The notes beneath the pieces are model-generated. The model did not search any database, was not told the DNA's origin, and saw only the letters and a list, made by a program, of their open reading frames with translations. Shown here piece after piece: positions 36,101 to 43,778 of a stretch of DNA of 64,000 nucleotides. This DNA is from an uncultured Oscillospiraceae bacterium (GTDB lineage Bacteria > Bacillota > Clostridia > Oscillospirales > Ruminococcaceae): contig CAKSEO010000003.1 of the NCBI GenBank assembly GCA_934446565.1, forward strand, positions 1-64,000. Reading direction: 5' to 3'. Both the position numbers and the translations under genes were made by a program. Position 1 is the first letter of the stretch; each line of letters begins with the position of its first letter.

Positions 36101-36578
36101 TCGCAAAAATATTTTGCAGGTACGATCTGAAAATGCGCTCATTGTTGTTGGAGAAGTTGTTCCTGACACTGCGGACAAGGTCAGAATTTTGCCCTGTATG
36201 CTTCTTCAGAAATTCTACATCGGCCTTGAAGTTCTTAAACTCCTCGCTATTGCGTATTTCTAGCGCAATGTCGTTGTACATTGAGGAATTATAATTTGCG
36301 ACCACAGTATCGACATTTGATTCCAGTTTAATTACCCGTTCTTCAAAGAGGTGTGAAAGCTCCATTTCATCAAGGCGTCTCTTTAATTCCTCAACCGGCA
36401 GATTCTTTTTCAGAGTCGTAATGAAAAAAATCTTTTTACCTGTGTCGCTGTTTTCTTTAATAAATTCCGCAATATACTTTATTACAGAATACGTTTTGCC
36501 AAAACCCGTCGGCATATCCAAAAGCAGCAATCCGTTCTCTTTATCATTATCCATAAAAGACTTTATACAGCTATACAT
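33117..36578 (-). CDS. SF2 helicase with C-terminal PD-(D/E)XK nuclease (DdmD-like)
   Basis: 1153 residues. Walker A DMPTGFGKT at 21-29; Walker B/DExD as FIDEFD at about 225-230; SGVSATATL-like motif III region near 500; motif V/VI GAGQNLQYD (about 710) and QAIGRICRT (about 815-823). The C-terminal ~150 residues hold a nuclease core: GALGEAAGW (about 1024), FELFDYKVPG and VDFKNW (about 1063), i.e. the Glu...Asp...D/E-x-K pattern of PD-(D/E)XK enzymes. This is the architecture and size of DdmD, which degrades plasmid DNA when recruited by DdmE. AAGGAG precedes the ATG, and a consensus promoter lies 50 nt upstream. It is the first gene of a three-gene leftward operon. Confidence 0.72.
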   Translation of the reverse strand: MYSCIKSFMDNDKENGLLLLDMPTGFGKTYSVIKYIAEFIKENSDTGKKIFFITTLKKNLPVEELKRRLDEMELSHLFEERVIKLESNVDTVVANYNSSMYNDIALEIRNSEEFKNFKADVEFLKKHTGQNSDLVRSVRNNFSNNNERIFRSYLQNIFARNFPSIKERLLAIKTDSAWQWVGKLYPSVFTSEKQVIFMSMDKFICPHSTIVEKSYYFYNSKISNGALVFIDEFDATKGTILKNIIENGLKEKIDYIELFNHIYAVLRNKTFPESLFVPSAHRMNSDYKDQSLKDVLKDLIKLADEIYDTYSLNFNHKTENAENDSANFLFNDHRYISVLSGQNKFISISSDENDSVNRITFSTRKPEEKNSIQMLLSKLRGFISYFQITVSILATNYVHLRNERANNGEDEYTYDSAIHSVLAEFDLGTVYENYLFTQVKMLRTKSRNSIAGSDFDFSLYENGFRYYSFENSPDYDFKSIISMFSFSQTPERILTKLCEKAKVIGVSATATLPSVLCNYDLDYLSHKMGAAYSHISEDDRERLKNEFANSQQGYKDIAVHAELFDSSNYSVSLWNQVFDDSELAKAAYDHVERSLSSADGGEDNKYNHQRYFRIALAFKKFWEHEDIRSFLCMLNKHPKRNDKFLDIDVLYYLFELITERMCDVRKTVCLLDGEGYDDKKSDITKKLADGEKLFVISVYQTIGAGQNLQYDIPDAVRESLIQTNSWNRSTKKDFDAIYLDLPTNLTVNIWNDSHIGTEDFVKYIFETEYLQENGEISDEIARQNIKEAFGRSFCRKKFMGKTYKDKPSVCYYATKQIVQAIGRICRTNMKQPDIYVFADADICNYFHVGIAENRLLNREVTALIDKINEHGAAEIPDPDLISQGELCSVRVNKFINSMIREEWDRNKMKQWEKLREIVLKTPTATKEEYQNFALSQLYIQMSEPADKYYYSQEEDYNRIKIRFAPSRDFPCEVSAKAAKLDRILLFSGMTEYFTAKGRALTFAPNEYIMSPALFNNIYKGALGEAAGWVWFRNVLGIQLDMIREPALFELFDYKVPGLPVYVDFKNWHDTTRFDEKGTMNKVVRKARECRAECVIIANILADGSYDTRVTHDGEITIVRCPSIMTDNGITVTENVEAAEIIRRCINNVRNSHE

Positions 36579-36627
36579 ACATTCTCCTTTGATTTAAACC
36601 CACTTTTTCAAAATAATGTTTGCTCTT

Positions 36628-36656
36628 ATTATATCATTAAAAGTAGGTCAATTCAA
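36628..36656 (-). promoter_or_regulatory. SigA promoter of the helicase/SEFIR operon
   Basis: Minus strand TTGAAT (36656-36651), 17-bp spacer, TATAAT (36633-36628), 50 nt before the helicase start codon. Confidence 0.7.
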
Positions 36657-36896
36657 GTCCCAAAACACAATTTTCATGTTATTTTTTATAATTGTATCAT
36701 TTTTAGTCCACTTTATTAAAATAGCGCTATAATATTAAATATTTTGTATATAGTTTTCTCAATGATGATGTATCATGTTTTTCAACTGTTGTCTAAATCT
36801 ACCATCTATTTTATATTAATAATTATATGATGTGTAATTGTTTTGATCATTAATCAATTAATTATAATAAAAATATAATTTATAAAAAATAAATCA
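36657..36896. other. AT-rich spacer upstream of the defence operon
   Basis: Very AT-rich with no open frame of note and no clear repeat. It separates the defence operon from the primase element. Confidence 0.5.
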
Positions 36897-36921
36897 GCAG
36901 ATTCACAAAAGCTGAATCTGC
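36897..36921 (-). terminator. Terminator of the 62-aa gene
   Basis: GCAGATTCA/TGAATCTGC with a 7-nt loop, followed on the minus strand by TGATTTATTTTTTATAAA. Confidence 0.75.
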
Positions 36922-36984
36922 CGATCTATAACAACAAAAAGCTAAAATGCATAATTGGTCTTTAAAATCTTTCAGTTATGTAAT

Positions 36985-37173
36985 CTATATTTCCAGTCCC
37001 GAAATTACACGCCTGACCACACACTCCTTTTCAGTTGGGGAAAGATTTGTCCTGCTAAGCCTGTTTTCAATTATCTTTACAAACAGTTGATTTGTAGCAT
37101 CTTGTATAACATCCATCGATTTTTGATCCTCAGGCCAGTGAACAATAACATTTATATTTTGTTGTTTTCGCAT
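36985..37173 (-). CDS. Small element-encoded protein, paralogue of the one at 39097
   Basis: 62 residues. It shares a layout with the 63-aa protein at 39097-39288: an N-terminal strand with a W or HWPED/HEPAE segment, then a Q-x-A-x-x-x-L-(F/Y)-(V/I)-K-I-I helix and a last helix of charged residues ending in RRVI or KKVL. No known domain is recognised. AAGGAG precedes the start at about 11 nt. It has its own terminator. It may be a regulator or copy-control protein of the primase element. Confidence 0.6.
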   Translation of the reverse strand: MRKQQNINVIVHWPEDQKSMDVIQDATNQLFVKIIENRLSRTNLSPTEKECVVRRVISGLEI

Positions 37174-37268
37174 CTAAATATCATCTCCTTTATGAAGATA
37201 ATATGTAATTAACACTCGACAATATGACAGTAATATTACCATAATATCACAGTCAACAAACCAGATTA

Positions 37269-37382
37269 TTTGTTCCATGTTCCGGGTTATTAATTAAAAG
37301 TGATAAATTAAATAATACCAAAAACAGCAGATAAATATTAAGTTAAAATACTTTATTTTACCTCCCCGGAACATGGAACAAA
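37269..37382. repeat. 18-bp perfect inverted repeat with GTTCC iterations
   Basis: TTTGTTCCATGTTCCGGG at 37269-37286 is the exact inverse of 37365-37382, with 78 nt of AT-rich DNA between. Each arm contains GTTCC twice, 7 bp apart. It lies between the two genes of a P4-type element, just 3' of the primase, a place where iteron-type origins are found. The flanking 37174-37525 contains no gene. Confidence 0.65.
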
Positions 37383-37525
37383 ACGAAATAATCCCCTCAA
37401 AATGACCGAATGATTACATCTGATATTATCCAGGTCGAACTGACAAACCCATTAAACCTGAAGCAGCTCTCAATTTATTGGCTGCCCATACCAGATGTAA
37501 ACATATTTATCAACTCCAAAAATAC

Positions 37526-39028
37526 TCAGATTAAAGACTTAATTCTGACGCCTGAATACCCATTAACTTGTCCATCAGGAGTGCGCATCTTACATCTTTC
37601 AAGTGTCTTAAAGCACTCGGAAATCTTAATAGAAAACGATTCATATGGAATCACAATATAGTTCCGTATCTTGCAAAACTCACAGAAAGCCCTATACAAA
37701 TCTATTGTAGAAGTTTTAACCCCTTCAGCCAGAATACAACATTCTGAAACAAACTGAGCATACATCCAGTTACAGTCACCCATGATAGCATGCAAACTGT
37801 TGCAATACTGCTGATATTTCCTCTGAGATTCCTCCTCGCCAGTAAAAACTGCAGCCATATTTCCACACCTCATCCTCATCTCACGATAAGCATTAATTGC
37901 CATGTAGACAATCGCCTGACGTTCAGCGAACAGTTTTTGAAGGAGCATAGGGTCCTGCTGTTCCACGGGTATACCAACCATGAAAGGAAATATGCAGCAT
38001 CTGTTCATAAATGCCGGGTCTACACTTGCGGTCTGAATCATATGATTTGTCGAAAACAACAGTTTGGTCTCATTAGCAATTATCTCCGGAGCCTGATATT
38101 TTCTCTCACCAATTACTGTATCTCCACCCGTAAGTGCCTTAATTATTCCTACAGCCTGATCCGAAATCCGTGCGCCGGGCATATCCGCAAATACACACAG
38201 ATGTGAACCATTCATGTACCCTGTGGTAAATCTATCCCCCAGGGCATTCATGTCAGCACAAAAAATACATTCCTTGTTCAACAAAGATTGTATCAACTGT
38301 ATCATAACAGATTTTCCCGAGTTACTTACGCCAGCGAACACAAAAAACTTTTTGGCATCGTTGTGTGCTGACAACAGATACCCGATTATTTCGAGCAGCC
38401 TTTGTTTCAACAAGGAATTACCATCGGTAACCACATCAAGGAAATGGCAAAATACCAGGCAATCTTGTGACCTACCAGCGAATGGCACAGAAACAGCATA
38501 TCTTACGAATATTTCAGGACTTGGTGGAAGAAACTGCATCGTGCTTATACTCAGTAACCCGTTGGGAAACGGTATCAGATCAGGGTAACTAGGCAGAGTC
38601 TCACAGTAAATCTCAGGGAGCATTTCAATTGCTTTAGCAACCTGAACCACCAAAAAGTTACTGCCTCTTTCCATTAGTTCATTTCCGCAGTAAGACATAA
38701 TAATATTAATAAGCCTGTCTTCATTTATCTGATGATAACAACCATCCCAATAATTATATAAGGTTCCGTTATATTTCCTCAGTTTTGTAACACGTGATAT
38801 ATAACATGCGTAGTCAAATGGGGTAGGTTTGTAATCTTTGCTTGTCTGGGGACATTTTATAGCTTCCGGATATACTTCGGTGGGGTTATTTGGCAGGGAA
38901 ACATTCCCAAGAGGTGCTACTACTTTTGTAGAGACATCAACTTGATTAATTGGGTCAGCTATTTTTCTTGAGCTATTAAGTATTACAAAAGGGAAAATCC
39001 TGTATTGATTATTCTGATTGCTGTTCAT
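37526..39028 (-). CDS. P4-type primase-helicase (D5/DUF5906-like)
   Basis: About 500 residues. The C-terminal half is a superfamily 3 helicase: Walker A GVSNSGKSV, Walker B CVFADMPG, sensor TKLLFSTNH and the following FMNRC stretch are in canonical order. The N-terminal ~200 residues correspond to the D5_N-type linker; no toprim or AEP primase motif is evident, so this may be helicase only. The start at 39028 has GGAGGA upstream; the ATG at 39043 is part of that site. It replicates a phage satellite, plasmid or integrative element. Confidence 0.8.
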   Translation of the reverse strand: MNSNQNNQYRIFPFVILNSSRKIADPINQVDVSTKVVAPLGNVSLPNNPTEVYPEAIKCPQTSKDYKPTPFDYACYISRVTKLRKYNGTLYNYWDGCYHQINEDRLINIIMSYCGNELMERGSNFLVVQVAKAIEMLPEIYCETLPSYPDLIPFPNGLLSISTMQFLPPSPEIFVRYAVSVPFAGRSQDCLVFCHFLDVVTDGNSLLKQRLLEIIGYLLSAHNDAKKFFVFAGVSNSGKSVMIQLIQSLLNKECIFCADMNALGDRFTTGYMNGSHLCVFADMPGARISDQAVGIIKALTGGDTVIGERKYQAPEIIANETKLLFSTNHMIQTASVDPAFMNRCCIFPFMVGIPVEQQDPMLLQKLFAERQAIVYMAINAYREMRMRCGNMAAVFTGEEESQRKYQQYCNSLHAIMGDCNWMYAQFVSECCILAEGVKTSTIDLYRAFCEFCKIRNYIVIPYESFSIKISECFKTLERCKMRTPDGQVNGYSGVRIKSLI

Positions 39029-39096
39029 TTTATAATCCTCCAATGAAATTAATTTTTCCTCTGACAGAGTTCAATAATTAGTTGTGGGCGTTATAT

Positions 39097-39288
39097 TTAT
39101 TTACTTACAGAGAAAAGCACCTTTTTCAGTGCAACTTTCTGCTCATCATATGTAAGCCCGCTGGCGCTGAGCTTATCTATTATGATCTTAATATACAAGT
39201 CGTCAACCGCCTGTTGAACATTCTCACTCGTCTGCTTTTCAGCAGGCTCGTGCCAGATGATCTTTATTTCGTTTGATTTTCTCGCCAT
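39097..39288 (-). CDS. Small element-encoded protein, paralogue of the one at 36985
   Basis: 63 residues beginning MARKSNEIKIIWHEPAEK. The helix QQAVDDLYIKIIIDKL aligns with QDATNQLFVKIIENRL in the protein at 36985. AAGGAG precedes the ATG at 39288; the longer frame to 39327 is ignored. It is transcribed before the primase gene (68-nt gap). It could be a small DNA-binding or copy-control protein; nothing identifies it. Confidence 0.6.
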   Translation of the reverse strand: MARKSNEIKIIWHEPAEKQTSENVQQAVDDLYIKIIIDKLSASGLTYDEQKVALKKVLFSVSK

Positions 39289-39327
39289 GGAAATCTCTCC
39301 TTTTCCTTGGGAAACGCCGAATAACAC

Positions 39328-39726
39328 AGAATCTGCTCATCGGGTTCCTAGATTATTTCCATGTAATTTGATTTGTAATTTTTAATTTTCCGTCATACTG
39401 GTTAACAAATGCCCTATGATTTTAAAATTTTATTGCCAATTAATTTGGCTTCCGAGTGACCATACGCCTCAGTTACCAACGAACACCAAATTGAAAACTT
39501 CACCGTATGGCATATAAATAAGGTTTCTGGCAAGAAGAATAATTATTAAAGAAGACAAATATTTCCTTCTGAAAACCTGGGTCTAGTCATGTAATCTTGC
39601 TTTGTACCAGGTAACCCGCATAACAAAGCCATCTGATCACTCTGGTTACCTGAACCCAAACTGCCAGTAACCCATAATAAAGAGTTAAATAGGTGTCAAA
39701 GAGAACCTTATTTATCCATTTTTTCA
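39328..39726. other. Intergenic control region with GGTAACC repeats
   Basis: Holds CAGGTAACC (39608-39616) and its inverse GGTTACCTG (39644-39652), plus related CAGTAACCC (about 39664) and CAGTTACC (about 39469). It is the only long non-coding stretch between the leftward primase unit and the rightward genes, so it is a candidate operator or origin region. No gene is seen. Confidence 0.5.
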
Positions 39727-39776
39727 TTGACTTTTATATACACTAATGATATAATTATATACACTAATGATATAAT
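39727..39776 (+). promoter_or_regulatory. Promoter with a tandem 20-bp duplication
   Basis: TTGACT (39727-39732), 17-bp spacer, TATAAT (39750-39755). The 20-mer 39736-39755 is repeated exactly at 39757-39776, placing a second TATAAT 21 bp downstream. AAGGAG and the start codon of the next gene follow at 39825-39841. Confidence 0.65.
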
Positions 39777-39838
39777 ATGATTAACGAACAAACTCATGCC
39801 ATTTTCTCAGGCTCATCATTTGCGAAGGAGAGAATTAA

Positions 39839-40465
39839 ATGAATGATATAATTAAGCAATTAAACAACACTATATACTTTGAAAAAGTAGCCAATAAACC
39901 ATTAAGCAATCAAAATGATTTGATAGCTATGCTCTCAGCAGCTTTTAACTATTCCCAGGATAATGCAAGACAATTTATCAATGCTTTAAACTATTAAGCT
40001 TTCTATAGTCATACCATTGATAACGCACAAAATATATCGTTCGATTATAAAGCTGTTGATTTTAATCCAGATCTACATAAGACTTTTAACTACTGTGGAA
40101 CAGTCGTGCCTGGAAATTATTGTGATTGGATTGGTGACACATATCAAAGGCTTTTTATCCATCATGACTTTAATATCTACTTTCGTTGTACAAGATTCGA
40201 AAATGGTTCAGCTAGCTTAATTGACATTCCATTAACGCAAGTATCTTACAGTATAATTTTCTCATTACTTTGCAGTGTTGAACACCACGAAAAAGATTCA
40301 TCTCTCCAAAGCTCGGGAAATACTGCTTTATTTTGGAATGAAAAGACCTTTGCTAATTTAACTAATGTTTTCTTAGATATTTATCGGAACAAGTTAAATG
40401 CAATTCCGCCATTCATAGATTACAAATATTGTGAGATAATCACAAATGGTATCCAGCAGATATAA
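39839..40465 (+). pseudogene. Element gene interrupted by an in-frame TAA
   Basis: A gene with good promoter and AAGGAG starts at 39839 and reads 52 codons to a TAA at 39995. The same frame continues without a break for another 155 codons to 40465 (KAVDFNPDLHKTFNYCG, then IGDTYQRLFIHHDFNIYF). Codon usage and composition are alike on both sides, so this was one ~208-codon gene. No domain is recognised. Either the gene is dead, the stop is read through, or only the 52-aa product is made. The next frame overlaps it by 20 nt. Confidence 0.6.
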
Positions 40466-41594
40466 AATCACTGATAAAAAAGCCGTACCTTTGCTGAATG
40501 GTTCTCCATTAGTACGTCAAATATCTCGAAGTTCAGACTATGGATTGTGCCTGAGTATCAATGTAATTTCATCTTTTAAAGATAAAGACGACTCTCTGTC
40601 CGATTCAATTATAAAACATATTTTCTACTTCACAACAGGCGATAAAAACACATTTGATAATTTGTGCAAGGATTATGTCTATATCATTATGAACCCTTTT
40701 AGCAAAATCAAAAACACGATTATTTCAGGGAACCTGGACAAACTCCCAAAATGGCTTGATTTTATCAATTATTCCAAAACCTGTGTGAATTCTAATTACA
40801 GGAACACATTCATTTACAACTGGACTCAAAACTCTGAGGTTCAACCGAACGCTTTACCTAATCAACATTTATATTTTCTAACACCCAGATATAATTCGGA
40901 ATTTGATCCAAGAAGCAAATTCCTGCACATTGAATTTTCATATGACGGCAAATTCTACGACCTTCCTCTGATTACAAATCAAGAAACTGTTCAAATATGT
41001 GAGCTGTTCTACGCACATGGATGGCATTTATTAAACGGCTCGGCTATTTCACGTAAAGCTAAAACAAGAAATGTCGAAGATGAATTTATCAAGTCTCTTG
41101 ACAAAACTGACGAAAAAACGGGAATCCGTATTCCAGCGGCTCTCATTTATCAACTGTATACATACTATGCTAAAAGGGAAAAATAGACAAAACCGATCAG
41201 CGACAGCGCTCTATACAAGTTGATTCAAGAGAGTGGGTTCAGATATGAAACAATGAAAAACCGCAAATCAGACGTTGAATACATTGCCGCAGAGCTAAAG
41301 CCGATAATGGAGAAGTTTTGCCCCGGATTTGACGAGAAATGGCTTGAGGAAAACAAAACAAATAAATCCATAACCTGTACAATAAACAACGATTTCTGGA
41401 AGGCACTCACAGCACCCTCAGCGGAAGAAGCTTGTACATATAACGAAGAGCTGTTTGGTAAATATATTAAAGAACTATGGTCACGCTATTCATGGATGTT
41501 CAAGCCAGAGCCAATCCTTCCATCTGAATCAGATTCAGATGAGAATAAAAAAGGCAATGAAACCTATGTATTAGGCTCACGGTATTTTAACTAA
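40446..41594 (+). pseudogene. Element gene interrupted by an in-frame TAG
   Basis: 246 codons from ATG 40446 to TAG 41184, then the same frame continues 135 codons to 41594 (TKPISDSALYKLIQESGF directly after the stop). The join reads as one continuous helical segment. No known domain. It has no clear ribosome site, and it overlaps the preceding ORF by 20 nt in another frame, so all three pieces may once have been a single ~590-codon protein carrying one frameshift and two stops. Confidence 0.55.
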
Positions 41595-41598
41595 TGTA

Positions 41599-41630
41599 TC
41601 TCCTGCGCGAAAAACGCAGGAGATTTCCAT
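41599..41630 (+). terminator. Terminator after the interrupted genes
   Basis: TCTCCTGCG/CGCAGGAGA with a 7-nt loop, followed by TTTCCATTT. Confidence 0.75.
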
Positions 41631-41649
41631 TTCCATTCTGCGAAAAATC

Positions 41650-41678
41650 TTGACACCGGAGTTTTCGCACACTATAAT
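41650..41678 (+). promoter_or_regulatory. Consensus SigA promoter of the recombinase gene
   Basis: TTGACA, 17-bp spacer, TATAAT. Its spacer and -10 are part of the 18-mer shared with 25979-25996, so recombinase binding could control its own promoter. Confidence 0.7.
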
Positions 41679-41708
41679 AGTAAGTAGAACCAAAGAAAGG
41701 AGCCGCTC

Positions 41709-43007
41709 ATGAAGATCGCAATATATTCCCGAAAATCAAAATTCACCGGCAAGGGCGAGAGTATCGAAAACCAGGTAGTACTCTGCCGGGAGTACATTCA
41801 GCGGAATATCCCCGAGGCAAAGGACAGCGATATTCTGGTGTACGAGGACGAGGGATTCTCTGCGAAAAACCTTGACCGTCCGCAGTTCCGGATGATGATG
41901 CAAAGCGCACGGAAACAGCCATTCGACTATATCGTGGTCTATCGGCTTGACCGTATCAGCAGAAATGTCGGAGATTTCGCAACGCTCATCGAAGAGCTGA
42001 ATGGCATGAATACCGCGTTTATATGCATAAAGGAACAGTTCGACACCTCCACGCCGATGGGCAGGGCTATGATGAATATTGCCGCCGTTTTCGCTCAGCT
42101 TGAACGTGAAACTATTGCTGAACGTGTGCGTGATAATCTGGTGCTTCTGGCACGGACCGGCCGCTGGCTGGGTGGAGTAACTCCCCTGGGATTTGTCGGA
42201 GAAAAGACCGCTGTTACGGACGCCGAGGGCAAAAGCCGCTCCGCTTACAAGCTGTCCGTAGTTGACGATGAGATGAGCAGAGTACGCACGATTTACGCTA
42301 AGTTTCTTGAATTTCAGTCGCTTACAAAGGTCGCAACATGGTGTATTCAGAACAACATAAAGACCCGCGAGGGCAGCGAATTCCGCATGAGAACTGTCCG
42401 GGATATTCTCACGAATCCGGTGTACTGCACTGCGGACGAAGCCGCATTCGACTACTTCACGAAGCTTGGCAGCGACGTCTGCTTTGAACGTGAAAAAGCA
42501 GACGGAAAGCACGGTCTTATGCCATTCCACAGGACTGAACAGAACGGAAAGAAACAGCTCCGGCTTCCCCCGGAGGAATGGATAATCTCCCTCGGAAAGC
42601 ACAAACCGATAATCCCCTCGGAGGAGTGGATAAAAGCGCAGGAAATAATCAGCGGCAACGCCGGAAAGAGTTTCTACCGTCCTGTCAGAAATCAGGTTTC
42701 AGTATTTTCCGGGCTTGTACGCTGCGCCAACTGCGGTTCCATAATGCGCCCACGGATAAACAGCAACGCACGCCGTGAAGCTGACGGTTCACAGACTTTC
42801 TACTATATGTGCGAATTAAAGGAACGTTCCCGTTTAAAGAACTGCCAGATGTGCAACGTCAACGGAAATGTACTTGACAAGCTTCTCTGCGATGAGATAA
42901 TGAATTTCAACAAGCTGAGTTCAAATGTTGAAAAAAGTCTTTATCATCCCTGCTCAAACCGCCTGCGCAGCTTCTCTAAAGCCTTTTTCTCTATCCGCGA
43001 AATGTAG
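41709..43007 (+). CDS. Large serine recombinase, 3'-truncated
   Basis: 432 codons. Resolvase catalytic domain with nucleophile Ser in YSRKS (residues 5-9) and the RLDRISRNVGDF, AQLERETIAERVRDNL region; recombinase domain (about 165-275, TLG-x..., RDILTNPVY); zinc ribbon starting CANCGS (about 343) with later C-x-L and C-x-x-C. Members usually run on ~80-120 residues with a coiled coil. Here the sequence after NFNKLSSNVEKS is the antisense of the sigK 3' end, so the tail is lost and the product is probably inactive. GAAAGGAG precedes the ATG. Confidence 0.85.
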   Translation: MKIAIYSRKSKFTGKGESIENQVVLCREYIQRNIPEAKDSDILVYEDEGFSAKNLDRPQFRMMMQSARKQPFDYIVVYRLDRISRNVGDFATLIEELNGMNTAFICIKEQFDTSTPMGRAMMNIAAVFAQLERETIAERVRDNLVLLARTGRWLGGVTPLGFVGEKTAVTDAEGKSRSAYKLSVVDDEMSRVRTIYAKFLEFQSLTKVATWCIQNNIKTREGSEFRMRTVRDILTNPVYCTADEAAFDYFTKLGSDVCFEREKADGKHGLMPFHRTEQNGKKQLRLPPEEWIISLGKHKPIIPSEEWIKAQEIISGNAGKSFYRPVRNQVSVFSGLVRCANCGSIMRPRINSNARREADGSQTFYYMCELKERSRLKNCQMCNVNGNVLDKLLCDEIMNFNKLSSNVEKSLYHPCSNRLRSFSKAFFSIREM

Positions 43008-43660
43008 CTGCGCGAGATTTTGAGCTGCTTCGCTATCTCACGCTGGGTCATAGCTTCGCAGACGTATCCCCTGCCGTCCCGTATCCCGTAACGCTTGCAG
43101 ATTATCTCCTTTTCACGCTCGTCAAGTTCCTCATCAATGTATCTGTACAGTTTCTGCGAATTTATCCTGAGCTCCGTTTCCTCTTCAATGTTCACGCCGC
43201 TCGACAGTATGTCAGCTATCGTCAGCGTGTTTCCCTCGCTGTCCGTTTCAAGAGGCTCGTTTATGTAGACCTCGCTTTGCTGGCGCTTTATCTTCCGAAA
43301 GTGCATTTTTATCTGGTTATCTATACACCGCGAAGCATAGGTAGAAAACCTACGTCCCTTAGTGTAATCAAACGTTTCTGCGGCGCGTATCAGACCTATC
43401 GTTCCGATGGATATCAGGTCGTCTGCATCCTGCTGTGAACCCCGGACCGCCTCCGGGTAATTCTTATTCACGATGTATGCCACCAGACGAAGATTGTGCT
43501 CGATGAGCTTTCCACGCGCCTGCGTGTCTCCCTGCGCAATAAGCGCTATGCACTCTTCCTCCTCTTTCGGAGAAAGCTGTTTAGGAAACGAGCTCCGGGA
43601 ATCCAGATGCAACCCGATAAACAACAGATTCTGCAATGCAAATTCAAGCAGTGACAACAT
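42944..43660 (-). CDS. sigK: Sporulation sigma factor SigK
   Basis: 238 residues, the late mother-cell sigma factor. The N-terminal ~25 residues (LLEFALQNLLFIGLHL) are hydrophobic, as in pro-SigK, which is anchored to the forespore membrane and cleaved by SpoIVFB. Region 2 is typical (HNLRLVAYIV, DADDLISIGTIGLIRAAETF, FSTYASRCIDNQI), and region 4 ends with TQREIAKQLKISRSYISRIE. The gene is full length, not split by a skin-type element. GGAGG precedes the ATG. Its 3' end overlaps the truncated recombinase in convergent orientation. Confidence 0.93.
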   Translation of the reverse strand: MLSLLEFALQNLLFIGLHLDSRSSFPKQLSPKEEEECIALIAQGDTQARGKLIEHNLRLVAYIVNKNYPEAVRGSQQDADDLISIGTIGLIRAAETFDYTKGRRFSTYASRCIDNQIKMHFRKIKRQQSEVYINEPLETDSEGNTLTIADILSSGVNIEEETELRINSQKLYRYIDEELDEREKEIICKRYGIRDGRGYVCEAMTQREIAKQLKISRSYISRIEKKALEKLRRRFEQG

Positions 43661-43725
43661 ATCCTTATCCTCCGTTCATGTTCTCGTAAATTCTATTTCC
43701 CACTGCTTGTATTATATTCCCAGAC

Positions 43726-43754
43726 TTGAAATTCTGTTCATTTTATGGTATCAT
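43726..43754 (+). promoter_or_regulatory. Promoter of the GNAT gene
   Basis: TTGAAA, 17-bp spacer, TATCAT, 25 nt before the start codon. Confidence 0.55.
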
Positions 43755-43778
43755 ATCAGTATGATGAAAGGAGTTCAG

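Noticed and set aside
31358..36578. pPIWI-RE system (PIWI protein with DinG-type helicase and separate nuclease)
   Set aside because: Here helicase and nuclease are fused in one chain, which fits DdmD better than the DinG-type helicase of pPIWI-RE; the pPIWI-RE Arg/Glu motifs were not recognised.
42944..43660. sigK split by a skin element
   Set aside because: The sigma factor frame is continuous with all regions; the recombinase touches only its 3' end.
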